Shown in pieces: positions 8,601 through 15,720 of a DNA stretch of 64,000 nucleotides. A model generated the notes under the pieces. The model worked only from the letters and a program-made list of their open reading frames with translations. It did no database searches and was not told the origin of the DNA. The stretch lies in NCBI RefSeq assembly GCF_037963865.1, contig NZ_CP150170.1:2170001-2234000 (forward strand). Direction: 5' to 3'. This DNA is from Paenibacillus sp. FSL R10-2734 (lineage in GTDB: Bacteria; Bacillota; Bacilli; Paenibacillales; Paenibacillaceae). A program made the translations under genes and the position numbers. Position 1 is the first letter of the stretch, and the number at the start of each line of letters is the position of its first letter.

Positions 8601-9534
8601 TGTCGTAACTTCTAATCAAGCCGAAGGTGAAAAAGAGACGAGTAGCACCGAAAAAAGCACGTTGGGAAATGGTGCTAAAGTTGATAAGGTGACAGATAAC
8701 AAAACTGGCGACGTCCAGATGACGATTACCGGTAAAGACGGCACGGTGACTCTAGTAAATATACCTAAATCATCAGCTGATGTTACTGCTAAGATCACAC
8801 TTCCTTCTGGAGTGAACCATGCAGTTGTATCCATTCCGGTGACGAATCCATTAGCTGGAACAGTCGCGGTTATAGTAAAAGCTGACGGAAGTGAGGAAGT
8901 AATCAAAACATCTGTAATTAATAATGGCATTCTATATGTACCAGTCGATGGAAGTGTAACTATTAAAATAGTGAATCGCAATCAATCGTTTGCGGATATT
9001 CAGAATGATCTCTGGTATTCAGAAGCAGTAGCGTTTGCTACAAGTCATGATTTGTTTACGGGAACAAGTGATACCACCTTTAATCCCGACAATCTGATGA
9101 CACGGGGGATGTTAGTAACTGTGCTCCAGAGATTATCTAACGGTAAAGCAGAGGAGTCGGCTCAATTCACGGATGTAATGTCTGGACACTACTTCGTTGA
9201 CGCAGTAGCTTGGGCTTCTGAGAATGGAATTGTTTCTGGAACTGGTAATGGAAAGTTTGCGCCGAATGACAATATCACTCGTGAGCAGCTAGCTGCTATT
9301 CTCTATCGCTATGCAGGTGCATCCGCAACCAGCGCTAGTGATGTGCAACTAACATATTCTGATAGTGATAGAGTGTCTGAATGGGCTCAGGATGCAATGA
9401 ATTGGGCTGTGAAGTCAGGGCTAATCTCTGGAAAAGGAAATGGGCTGCTAGATCCTACTGGAGGGGCAACACGCGCGGAAGTTGCACAGATCATATTGCG
9501 TTATTGTAAATATGTGATGAATACAGAGGCTTAA
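5680..9534 (+). CDS. SLH-anchored secreted metallophosphoesterase with two LamG-like domains
   Basis: Large exported protein (1284 aa). Signal peptide at residues 1-29 (IFLIMLSSLSTVWAAG). Two LamG/concanavalin-like domains at about 35-210 and 260-430, each ending in the GEISEIRLWNTART / GEIANVRLWSTVRT type of strand. Calcineurin-like metallophosphoesterase at about 485-760 with LPDTQ, SLGDIVN, LPGNHDM, TTHSY and LSGH metal motifs. A Big_4-type Ig-like domain at about 785-860. A 36-bp-repeat linker at 864-958, a beta-rich segment, and three SLH domains from about 1103 to the end that bind secondary wall polymer. It therefore sits on the cell surface and probably cleaves a phosphoester in polymeric or nucleotide substrates; the substrate is unknown. 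Ribosome site AAAAGGAG; flanked by terminators, so monocistronic. Confidence 0.88.
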   Translation: MQTKRVMRQSVATMFIFLIMLSSLSTVWAAGSVEERASLTFSPNDYALMDKSVEKIPTTAEVMVKLSPNINTRQVIIGNYKDGSQNSWSLELTADNRLRYWEQYKDASGVQRSISDLYVTGVDVATDEWMQLSVVRNIANKKIEVYKNGAKAFERAVTYIAPDNTASTLPMYVGTDYRKSMWLNGEISEIRLWNTARTPEEISQYTSTKLTGAEQGLAHAWRLHSDNISPSTIFSDLVNTNPIKITAEGFEAKIVGGEVDYSHTFSASGVSFASSDVQLAMKNKLPAVPRTIETMVKLPKDLKVAGGVVVGNYMNAGYYDYDLPYFNFEVTAKGEPRLYWKKKGVIQDTVISGVDLRQDKWVHVAMTFDDLKDEVKLVINGNLIATVPNNTFQPDTPAQPLKIGGDYRFGNNQYFKGEIANVRLWSTVRTVEEIAANMEVEPTNSTALLGSWKLDAVANGVYADISSNGNDVSTFADWIEPNFAKGDYSMVVLPDTQFLTESYANKYYEMMDWIKENKSMYNIQAVMSLGDIVNTPSSATQWQVAQNGFNVLDNLVPYTLLPGNHDMSMNLDRTAVNYNKYFPYSKFSQLSHFGGAYKEGYMDNVYYYVTVGDREYMIFSVAFAPTADILEWADKQIAAHPEKNVIITTHSYMYWNGEQLSNKYTDYPSKYISDAKDADVFWNEVVSKHKNVNLVLSGHIGYPDLVNRTDTGINGNTVNQMLADAQGLDASDGGYAMLMMLTFHNDSNQVDVNWYSSDKDKLYRDRNQFSIEMEHVKTLKSVESLSVIQATYGTAKEDINLPKTISVQLSNGEQIDVPVTWNSETYDATTEGTYLFTGTLAILNDVFNPKNITASIFVTVENEDTGGTTPGENPGTGGGTTPGENPGTGGGTTPGENPGTGGGTTPGENPGTGGGTTPGENPGTGGGTTPGENPGTGGGTMPGENPGTGGGTTPGGNPSTGGGVTTVGSSTIGSVVTSNQAEGEKETSSTEKSTLGNGAKVDKVTDNKTGDVQMTITGKDGTVTLVNIPKSSADVTAKITLPSGVNHAVVSIPVTNPLAGTVAVIVKADGSEEVIKTSVINNGILYVPVDGSVTIKIVNRNQSFADIQNDLWYSEAVAFATSHDLFTGTSDTTFNPDNLMTRGMLVTVLQRLSNGKAEESAQFTDVMSGHYFVDAVAWASENGIVSGTGNGKFAPNDNITREQLAAILYRYAGASATSASDVQLTYSDSDRVSEWAQDAMNWAVKSGLISGKGNGLLDPTGGATRAEVAQIILRYCKYVMNTEA
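8272..8556 (+). repeat. Eight tandem 36-bp units coding a Gly/Thr/Pro linker
   Basis: The unit encodes TGGGTTPGENPG (12 residues); the first copy lacks one GGA codon, giving 8 x 36 - 3 = 285 bp. Copies differ only at wobble positions and at single changes (one TMPGEN, last copy PGGNPS). Such a near-identical array can change copy number by slippage, altering the distance between enzyme and SLH anchor. Open frames on the opposite strand here are shadows of the repeat. Confidence 0.92.
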
Positions 9535-9579
9535 TGCAGGGCAATAATAAGTCAAATGAATAGATAAATATATGCGACA

Positions 9580-9622
9580 AAGAGTAAGTCCAGGGTTATC
9601 ACACTGGATTTTCTCTTTTTTT
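9580..9622 (+). terminator. Intrinsic terminator after the SLH phosphoesterase gene
   Basis: AAGAG...GTCCAG pairs with CTGGAT...CTCTT around GGTTATCACA, followed by eight T. Confidence 0.85.
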
Positions 9623-9734
9623 TACGTAAAAGTAAGGCTTGACCAAAGATGTGAGCGGCACGATGTGGCTTAAAGAGGCTAATGGTTTGATGGTTGACTA
9701 TGTAATATCGATAACTGTTGATACCTGATGATTA

Positions 9735-9925
9735 AACCTGCAAAAGTACATCTTTTAATGATATGAGGAGGACTGGAGCATGAATTCCTGCGAATCAGCA
9801 GTTATTTCTTCTCCGGAAGAAGCTTTCGAGTCATAAATAAGGAGATTCCTGCATATAAGCAGGATTTGGACTTCATGAAGCAGATACCTGCTTAAAAAAA
9901 CTGTATATTTGCAGGTTTCTCAAGT
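9735..9925. repeat. Cluster of short CCTGC/GCAGG palindromes
   Basis: In the 560-bp gap between the phosphoesterase gene and rpsT, several small dyads share CCTGC and GCAG arms: CCTGCATATAAGCAGG, AAGCAG-ATA-CCTGCTT and ACTGTATATTTGCAGG, plus single half-sites near 9737 and 9788. They look like degenerate copies of a dispersed palindromic repeat. No gene with a credible ribosome site was seen in 9623-10033; an 18-codon frame at 9780 is too short to call. Confidence 0.5.
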
Positions 9926-10033
9926 CTAGCGAGAGTTACGCAGCAGAAAGTATGGGCGAATGAAGGGGATGGGATTTTACATGGTGGGATGTGAGCCGTG
10001 GGCATATGGAAGTTTTTTGTACCTCGAAGACAC

Positions 10034-10072
10034 AAAAAAACCCAACCGTATGAAACATAGCGGTCAGGTTCT
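10034..10072 (-). terminator. Intrinsic terminator of rpsT
   Basis: On the minus strand AACC...ACCG pairs with CGGT...GGTT, followed by TTTTTTT. Confidence 0.85.
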
Positions 10073-10097
10073 TCAATTGCTCATTATGAATGTCGTC

Positions 10098-10370
10098 CTA
10101 GGCTTGAGCCTTAAGAGCGTTCAATTTCTTCGCCAAGCGGGATTTTTTGCGGGCAGCCGCATTTTTATGAACCAGACCTTTAGTTACGGCCTTGTCCAGC
10201 TTTTTGGAAGCAGCTTGGAAAGCAGCTTGAGCAGTTTCAACTTCCGTACCTGTCAGTGCTACATCAGCAGTTTTCACAGCTGTACGAAGCGCGGATTTTT
10301 GGGAAGCGTTCAGTGCACGGCGTTTTTCGTTCGTGTTTACGCGTTTAACCGCGGATTTAATATTTGGCAT
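10098..10370 (-). CDS. rpsT: 30S ribosomal protein S20
   Basis: Small-subunit primary binder of 16S rRNA. The frame is open further upstream, but the true start is the ATG complementary to 10368-10370 (MPNIKSAVKRV), preceded by CAGGAGGTGA; this gives 90 residues, the normal S20 size. Family features are the basic helices NEKRRALNASQKSALRT, the TKGLVHKNAAARKKSRLAKKLN end and the high Lys/Ala content. It is transcribed against its neighbours, as in other Bacilli where rpsT lies opposite to gpr. Confidence 0.97.
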   Translation of the reverse strand: MPNIKSAVKRVNTNEKRRALNASQKSALRTAVKTADVALTGTEVETAQAAFQAASKKLDKAVTKGLVHKNAAARKKSRLAKKLNALKAQA

Positions 10371-10564
10371 TGCATTCACCTCCTGTAAGACATTCGAAAT
10401 CATTATCAAATGATTCACAACTTAAAATAGTTTAGCATGACCGGTAGCAAAAAGCAATACTTAAAGCTTTCAAATTAAACCATCTTAGCCTGCATAAACA
10501 GTGGCTTTCTCTCGCACACTATCGACAAAAGAGCATAGGCAGAAGCCTGCAATTTGAGTTTTGT

Positions 10565-10597
10565 TCGAAGTAACTCAATTGTCCGAAGTAACTCAAA
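10565..10597 (+). repeat. Two 18-bp direct repeats upstream of gpr
   Basis: CGAAGTAACTCAA occurs twice with an 18-bp period, 40-70 bp before the gpr start. This position suits a regulator site or part of the sporulation promoter, but no clear SigG -35/-10 pair was recognised. Confidence 0.4.
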
Positions 10598-10635
10598 GAA
10601 GTATATGCTTACAAAACTTTTAGGAGGCTGGAACA

Positions 10636-11637
10636 ATGGAACCGGATCTGCGGCTATATTCAGTGAGAACGGACTTGGCGCTAGAGGCAAAGGAAATGGC
10701 CCAAGGACCACAAAGGACGCCAATCCCTGGTGTGAACGAAGAAGTGGAAGAGTCAGATGGGATAAAAGTTACCCGTCTTGGTGTAGCTAATGCTGCCGGA
10801 TCACAGGCGATAGGCCGCGCGATTGGGAATTATGTCACGCTTGAGGTACCAGCATTGCGCAATGGAGATACCGGCTTGCAGCAAAAAGTAGCTGAAGTCT
10901 TTGCTCGCGAATTTGAAGACTTCCTAACCAGAATTGGGATTGGTAAAGATGCATCTGTGCTGATCGTTGGACTTGGTAACTGGAATGTGACTCCAGATTC
11001 ACTGGGTCCGCTAGTCGTGGAGAATGCGCTCATTACTCGCCAATTTTATGAGCTCGTGCCGGATCAGGTCTCTCCAGGCTATCGCAAGGTCAGTGCTATT
11101 GCTCCTGGGGTATTAGGATTGACAGGTATCGAGTCAAGTGAGGTTGTGCAGGGGATCGTAGATCGTACAAAGCCGGATCTCATCATCGCCATTGATGCGC
11201 TGGCATCCCGTTCGCTGGAACGGATCAATACGACGATTCAAATTGCCGATATCGGTATCCATCCTGGATCTGGGATTGGCAATAAGCGGCGCGGATTGAC
11301 GCAGGAAATTCTGGGTGTCCCTTGTGTGGCCATCGGTGTTCCTACAGTTTGCTATGCTTCGACCATTGTAAATAATGTACTGGAGATGATGAAGAATCAT
11401 TTCGGGCAAGGGGCTGGTCACACTAAGGAAATCATGGGGATGCTGGACGATATTTCCGAGCAGGAGCGATTGTCTCTAGTGAAGGAAGTGCTTGAGCCAC
11501 TTGGACATGATTTGATCGTTACACCTAAGGAAATCGATGAATTTATTGAAGGCATCGCCAATATTGTAGCCAGTGGTCTAAATGCGGCTCTACATGATGC
11601 GGTCGATCCTGAGAATGTTGGCGCTTATACCCACTAA
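10636..11637 (+). CDS. gpr: Germination protease GPR (spore endopeptidase)
   Basis: Aspartic-type spore protease that degrades small acid-soluble proteins when the spore germinates; made as a zymogen in the forespore. 333 residues, close to the family. Recognisable segments are the YSVRTDLALEAKEMA N terminus, VGLGNWNVTPDSLGPLVVENALITR, AIAPGVLGLTGIESSEVVQGIVDRTKPDLIIAIDALASR, INTTIQIADIGIHPGSGIGNKRRGL and IVTPKEIDEFIEGIANIVASGLNAALH. The substrate-binding IGVPTVCYA is also present. Ribosome site TAGGAGG precedes ATG 10636. It is followed by spoIIP, the usual neighbour. A GTCCG/CGGAC stem-loop at 11656-11695 without T-run could be a weak attenuator. Confidence 0.97.
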   Translation: MEPDLRLYSVRTDLALEAKEMAQGPQRTPIPGVNEEVEESDGIKVTRLGVANAAGSQAIGRAIGNYVTLEVPALRNGDTGLQQKVAEVFAREFEDFLTRIGIGKDASVLIVGLGNWNVTPDSLGPLVVENALITRQFYELVPDQVSPGYRKVSAIAPGVLGLTGIESSEVVQGIVDRTKPDLIIAIDALASRSLERINTTIQIADIGIHPGSGIGNKRRGLTQEILGVPCVAIGVPTVCYASTIVNNVLEMMKNHFGQGAGHTKEIMGMLDDISEQERLSLVKEVLEPLGHDLIVTPKEIDEFIEGIANIVASGLNAALHDAVDPENVGAYTH

Positions 11638-11793
11638 TTGAATCATAGCTAGCACAGTCCGGCGGGATGCTGATCTACAGTATCCTGTGCGGACTCTATG
11701 TCTATTCTCTCATTTTCAGTTCTACTATTACTCTTTCGCTCATAGATTTGGAGTATAAGAGATTACAGAGGGCTGGAGGAGGACATAAATATA

Positions 11794-13113
11794 ATGAATA
11801 AAAAATGGTTTCAGCTTTGGAACATCGGCCGTATACGTGGAAGAGTGCTGGATGCTTTATCGCTGGGAAGAACGATGCTGCTGTTGGCCGGAGGTTCGCT
11901 AGTATTTTTTATGCTGCTTGGCGCTGGTGGATTGGCCGGACAGAAGTTGAACTCTTCACCCATTCCATCTATGAAGGGGCTTGCAGCCTCACTGTCGAGT
12001 GGATTTTTCATGGAGCTGTTGGGGATGGAGGTCCCCCATTTACCGCAAGGGAAAGAGCCTTCCGCTTTTTCAGGTGAAAAAGTAACATCCTTCGTATTTC
12101 AATTGCTGACCAGTGTGAATCCAAGTGATCCGAAGAGTCTAGTCTCTCGTGAAGTACCAGGCTTGGCAGCGGACGATCCATTTCTTTTGCGAAAAGGCTC
12201 AGGCGGCTCTACCGGAGCACCTGTTGATTATCATCCGGGAACGGATGAACTGGCTGAGGGTGGAGGGGAAGCGGTTGATCCATCTGTTCCAAATGAAGTG
12301 GACAAGCCTGAAGATACTCCAACACAGCAGCCTGAAGCGACTATAGCTCCGTCTCCTGAGCCATCAGGAGCTGCGGGAGGTACGGATAAGAGTGATCCGC
12401 AAAACGAGACAGATAGTACCAAGGACACTTCGGTTAAACGGATCCTTATCTATCATTCACATCCTCGGGAGGCCTATAACCCTCTGCTAGGAGTAGCGAA
12501 CGAAAATCCAAGCTCGGCGGTTTCTTCTAAAAATGTAATGCTGGTAGGATCATATATTACGAAAAGATTGGAACAACGAGGGATTGGTACAGTTCATGCT
12601 AAAGAAGATTTTTTAACTAAAATTGCCGACTATAACTGGAATTTTTCCTATAAATACTCTCGCATGTTAGTTAAATCAGCGATGAGTGCAAATCAAGAAA
12701 TGAGTGAACTTATCGACATTCACCGCGACTCGCAGCGTCATGGCAAAACAACTGCAGTAATTGATGGAAAAAGTTACGCTCAGGTGTATTTTATCATTGG
12801 ACATGCGAATAAAGGTTGGAAGAAGAACGAAGAATTTGCGAACAAGATTCATCAAACGATTGAAAAGAGTTACCCAGGAATATCTCGCGGGATATGGGGA
12901 AAAGCTGCGGGTAAAGGAAACAACGGGGAGTACAACCAAACCCTCTCACCCAATAGCGTCTTGATTGAAGTGGGCGGAATTGATAATACTGCAGAGGAAT
13001 TAAAGCGTACGGCTGATATTTTGGCAGATGCTATTGCAGATGTGTACTGGAGCAGTCATGACTCGGAGAAGGTAAATGCTACAGCACCCCAAAAGTCGAA
13101 CGGAGCTTCCTAG
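11794..13113 (+). CDS. spoIIP: Stage II sporulation protein P (peptidoglycan hydrolase of the engulfment machine)
   Basis: SpoIIP acts with SpoIID and SpoIIM in the mother cell to degrade septal peptidoglycan during engulfment, as amidase and endopeptidase. 439 residues. A membrane anchor lies at about 28-50 (RTMLLLAGGSLVFFMLLGAGG), then a Pro/Glu/Ser-rich spacer (about 125-215), then the SpoIIP catalytic domain from about 220: ILIYHSHPREAY carries zinc-site histidines, followed by the IGHANKGWKKNEEFAN segment and LSPNSVLIEVGGIDNTAEELKRTADILADAI with the catalytic Glu. The start ATG follows GGAGGAGG. Gene order gpr-spoIIP matches other Bacilli. Confidence 0.96.
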   Translation: MNKKWFQLWNIGRIRGRVLDALSLGRTMLLLAGGSLVFFMLLGAGGLAGQKLNSSPIPSMKGLAASLSSGFFMELLGMEVPHLPQGKEPSAFSGEKVTSFVFQLLTSVNPSDPKSLVSREVPGLAADDPFLLRKGSGGSTGAPVDYHPGTDELAEGGGEAVDPSVPNEVDKPEDTPTQQPEATIAPSPEPSGAAGGTDKSDPQNETDSTKDTSVKRILIYHSHPREAYNPLLGVANENPSSAVSSKNVMLVGSYITKRLEQRGIGTVHAKEDFLTKIADYNWNFSYKYSRMLVKSAMSANQEMSELIDIHRDSQRHGKTTAVIDGKSYAQVYFIIGHANKGWKKNEEFANKIHQTIEKSYPGISRGIWGKAAGKGNNGEYNQTLSPNSVLIEVGGIDNTAEELKRTADILADAIADVYWSSHDSEKVNATAPQKSNGAS

Positions 13114-13176
13114 CCTGTAGACATTCAATTAGAGTAACAGACTTATTACCAAGTATTTAAAAAAGGAGTGGCTTAC

Positions 13177-13656
13177 ATGTCTCGTTTCGGTAAAAAACTG
13201 GTTATGGTCGGTATTTGGGCAGGGGTCGGCATACTGTTAGGTATGCAGTTCAGTGGCAGCAGAGGGGCAACCGTCTCTAAGCTGCTGCCAGGCTGGACCG
13301 ATTTATCGACTACCCCAACCAGTCAAGTGACGGGCATGCAATCACAGCCGATAAAGAATGGGGTTACACAAGGTGGGCAGTCTTATGTGTATGTCCCGAT
13401 GGTGATCGATCCTATCACAGGGGCATATACGCCTGTTTCACCGTTACCTCAGAATAGCAATCCTGCGCCAACTACAGATCTTCCTCAGCAGGTGGTAGAT
13501 GACTATAGTACAAAATCTCCGGAGCAGATTCTGATTCCTGAGGAGCAAAAGCCAACAGTCGATGTGATTGCGGATAAGACGGCGGGCCTGCTGCAGCAGG
13601 CTTCACAGAAGGGCATTCGCTGGGTCGTTTCGTTGTTTGATTCAGCCGAAGAATAG
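13177..13656 (+). CDS. YqxA-like membrane protein of the spoIIP-lepA interval
   Basis: Small protein of 159 residues with one N-terminal membrane segment (LVMVGIWAGVGILLGMQF, about 8-25) and a Pro/Gln/Thr-rich outer part ending in a short helix (LLQQASQKGIRWVVSLFD). An in-frame GTG at 13168 lies inside the ribosome site, so ATG 13177 (MSRFGKKLV) after AAAAGGAG is chosen. Position between spoIIP and lepA and the FGxKL..G...GVGxLLGMQ start match Bacillus YqxA (DUF3679). Function is unknown; co-transcription with spoIIP would suggest a sporulation role. Confidence 0.75.
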   Translation: MSRFGKKLVMVGIWAGVGILLGMQFSGSRGATVSKLLPGWTDLSTTPTSQVTGMQSQPIKNGVTQGGQSYVYVPMVIDPITGAYTPVSPLPQNSNPAPTTDLPQQVVDDYSTKSPEQILIPEEQKPTVDVIADKTAGLLQQASQKGIRWVVSLFDSAEE

Positions 13657-13666
13657 CAGTGATTGT

Positions 13667-13716
13667 AGAAGAAACAGTTATCTCACGGGCTCGTGTATAG
13701 CTGTTTCTTCTGTTTT
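13667..13716 (+). terminator. Intrinsic terminator before lepA
   Basis: Perfect 11-bp stem AGAAGAAACAG / CTGTTTCTTCT, then GTTTTA. Confidence 0.85.
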
Positions 13717-13730
13717 ACGTCAGGGCGGGA

Positions 13731-13759
13731 TTGATGGAGCAAGCTTGTACTGTTATAAT
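13731..13759 (+). promoter_or_regulatory. Sigma-A promoter of lepA
   Basis: TTGATG (13731-13736), 17-bp spacer, TATAAT (13754-13759) with an extended -10 TGT. It lies just after a terminator and 38 bp before the lepA start. Confidence 0.75.
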
Positions 13760-13796
13760 AAGTGGATTAATATGAGGCTGTCTGTGGGGGTAAGGA

Positions 13797-15611
13797 ATGA
13801 CTGACGTTCAGAAAAGACAACAACAAATTCGCAATTTCTCGATTATTGCACATATAGACCATGGCAAATCGACACTAGCTGACCGCATTTTAGAATACAC
13901 GGGGGCACTAACCACGCGTGAAATGCAGGAGCAGGTACTCGATCAGATGGATCTGGAGCGCGAACGCGGTATCACAATTAAGCTGCAAGCCGTGCGTCTA
14001 ACCTATCGTGCAGACGATGGAGTAGACTACTATCTCAACCTGATTGATACACCGGGACACGTCGATTTCACTTATGAGGTCTCCCGCAGTCTTGCAGCAT
14101 GCGAAGGTGCGCTGCTCGTAGTAGATGCGGCACAAGGGATTGAAGCACAGACGCTTGCCAATGTGTATCTTGCGCTGGATAACAACCTGGAGATTCTACC
14201 TGTGCTCAACAAAATTGATCTACCAAACGCTGACCCAGATCGGGTAAAGCAGGAGATTGAGGATGTTATCGGGCTGGATACCAGTGAAGCGGTAATGGCT
14301 TCTGCTAAAGCCGGCATTGGGATCAAGGAAATTCTGGAGCAAGTGGTGAAGCAGGTTCCTGCGCCATCCGGTAATTCAGAAGAGCCGCTTAAAGCGTTGA
14401 TCTTTGACTCTCATTACGATCCTTACAAAGGCGTTATCGTCTATGTGCGCGTAATGGACGGGAAGATCCGTGCGGGATCGAAGATTAAGATGATGGCAAC
14501 TGAGAAGACCTTCGAGGTTATTGAAGTTGGCGCATTTATGCCGCGTATGACCATTGTCGATGAGCTGAATATCGGTGATGTTGGCTTTATCGTAGCTGGG
14601 ATCAAGCATGTTGGAGATACCCGTGTCGGTGATACTGTCACTGACGCAAAGAATCCTACTGCTGAGCCGCTTCCAGGTTATCGTAAGATTAACCCAATGG
14701 TGTACTGTGGTTTGTATCCGATTGAAACCTCCGATTATAACGATCTTCGTGAGGCCCTTGAGAAGCTTCAGCTTAACGATGCTTCGCTAAGCTTTGAGCC
14801 GGAAAGCTCAAGCGCGCTAGGATTTGGTTTCCGTTGCGGATTCCTTGGACTCTTGCATATGGAGATCATTCAAGAGCGGATTGAGCGCGAGTTCAATTTG
14901 CCGCTGATCACAACAGCACCGAGTGTTATTTATCGAATTATGCTGACGAATGGCGAAATGATTCAAATCGACAACCCGTCACATTATCCGGAAATCGGAA
15001 CGATTGACTACATTGAAGAGCCATATGTTAAAGCAGCCATCATTGTGCCTAACGACTTTGTAGGTACCGTAATGGAGCTGTGCCAGAACAAACGTGGTGA
15101 GTTCGTAAATATGGAGTATCTTGATACGAATCGTGTAACGATTACTTACGAGATTCCACTGTCTGAAATCGTTTATGATTTCTTTGATCAGTTGAAATCA
15201 GGTACAAAAGGTTACGCATCCTACGACTATGAAATTTGCGGGTACCGTCGTTCGAATCTGGTCAAGATGGATATCTTGCTTAACAATGAGCAGGTTGATG
15301 CCTTGTCCTTTATCGTTCACCGTGATCGTGCGTACAACCGCGGACGTATCATTTGTGAGAAACTGCGTGGCATTATCCCTCGCCAAATGTTCGAAGTGCC
15401 GATTCAAGCCTCTGTGGGTACGAAGGTAGTTGCGCGTGAGACCGTTAAGGCGATGCGCAAGAACGTACTTGCCAAATGTTACGGCGGCGATATTTCACGT
15501 AAGCGGAAGCTGCTCGAGAAACAAAAAGAAGGTAAGAAACGCATGAAGCAAGTCGGTAGCGTAGAGGTACCACAAGAAGCGTTCATGGCTGTTCTTAAGA
15601 TTGACGAGTAA
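13797..15611 (+). CDS. lepA: Elongation factor 4 (ribosome back-translocase LepA)
   Basis: Translational GTPase of 604 residues that acts on stalled or immature ribosomes. G1 is AHIDHGKST (about 17-25), the switch region holds RERGITIKLQ, G3 is DTPGHVD, G4 is NKIDLP and the SAKAG G5 follows. Domains II and III precede the EF4-specific C-terminal domain, whose lysine/arginine-rich tail (AKCYGGDISRKRKLLEKQKEGKKRMK) is diagnostic. Start ATG follows GGGGGTAAGG. Own promoter and terminator flank it, so it is a single-gene unit between yqxA-like and the sugar-sensing operon. Confidence 0.98.
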   Translation: MTDVQKRQQQIRNFSIIAHIDHGKSTLADRILEYTGALTTREMQEQVLDQMDLERERGITIKLQAVRLTYRADDGVDYYLNLIDTPGHVDFTYEVSRSLAACEGALLVVDAAQGIEAQTLANVYLALDNNLEILPVLNKIDLPNADPDRVKQEIEDVIGLDTSEAVMASAKAGIGIKEILEQVVKQVPAPSGNSEEPLKALIFDSHYDPYKGVIVYVRVMDGKIRAGSKIKMMATEKTFEVIEVGAFMPRMTIVDELNIGDVGFIVAGIKHVGDTRVGDTVTDAKNPTAEPLPGYRKINPMVYCGLYPIETSDYNDLREALEKLQLNDASLSFEPESSSALGFGFRCGFLGLLHMEIIQERIEREFNLPLITTAPSVIYRIMLTNGEMIQIDNPSHYPEIGTIDYIEEPYVKAAIIVPNDFVGTVMELCQNKRGEFVNMEYLDTNRVTITYEIPLSEIVYDFFDQLKSGTKGYASYDYEICGYRRSNLVKMDILLNNEQVDALSFIVHRDRAYNRGRIICEKLRGIIPRQMFEVPIQASVGTKVVARETVKAMRKNVLAKCYGGDISRKRKLLEKQKEGKKRMKQVGSVEVPQEAFMAVLKIDE

Positions 15612-15619
15612 AAATAGGT

Positions 15620-15652
15620 AGAGCCGGGAGATAATCCCGGCTCTATTTTTTT
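15620..15652 (+). terminator. Intrinsic terminator after lepA
   Basis: GAGCCGGGA and TCCCGGCTC pair around GATAA, followed by ATTTTTTT. Confidence 0.92.
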
Positions 15653-15720
15653 GAGCAGGAGAAGATTACAATAGGGGAAGGAAGAATGTAAGCCACATAC
15701 AACATAAGGGGAGTCCTCGT

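Noticed and set aside
8052..8619. Several long open frames on the minus strand and in other frames over the 36-bp repeats
   Set aside because: They are shadows of the repeat array: low-complexity VPPPVPGFSPG-like or RILEEEQ-like products without ribosome sites, inside a well-supported SLH protein gene.
9960..10388. 142-aa plus-strand open frame over rpsT
   Set aside because: It is antisense to the clear S20 gene and its terminator.
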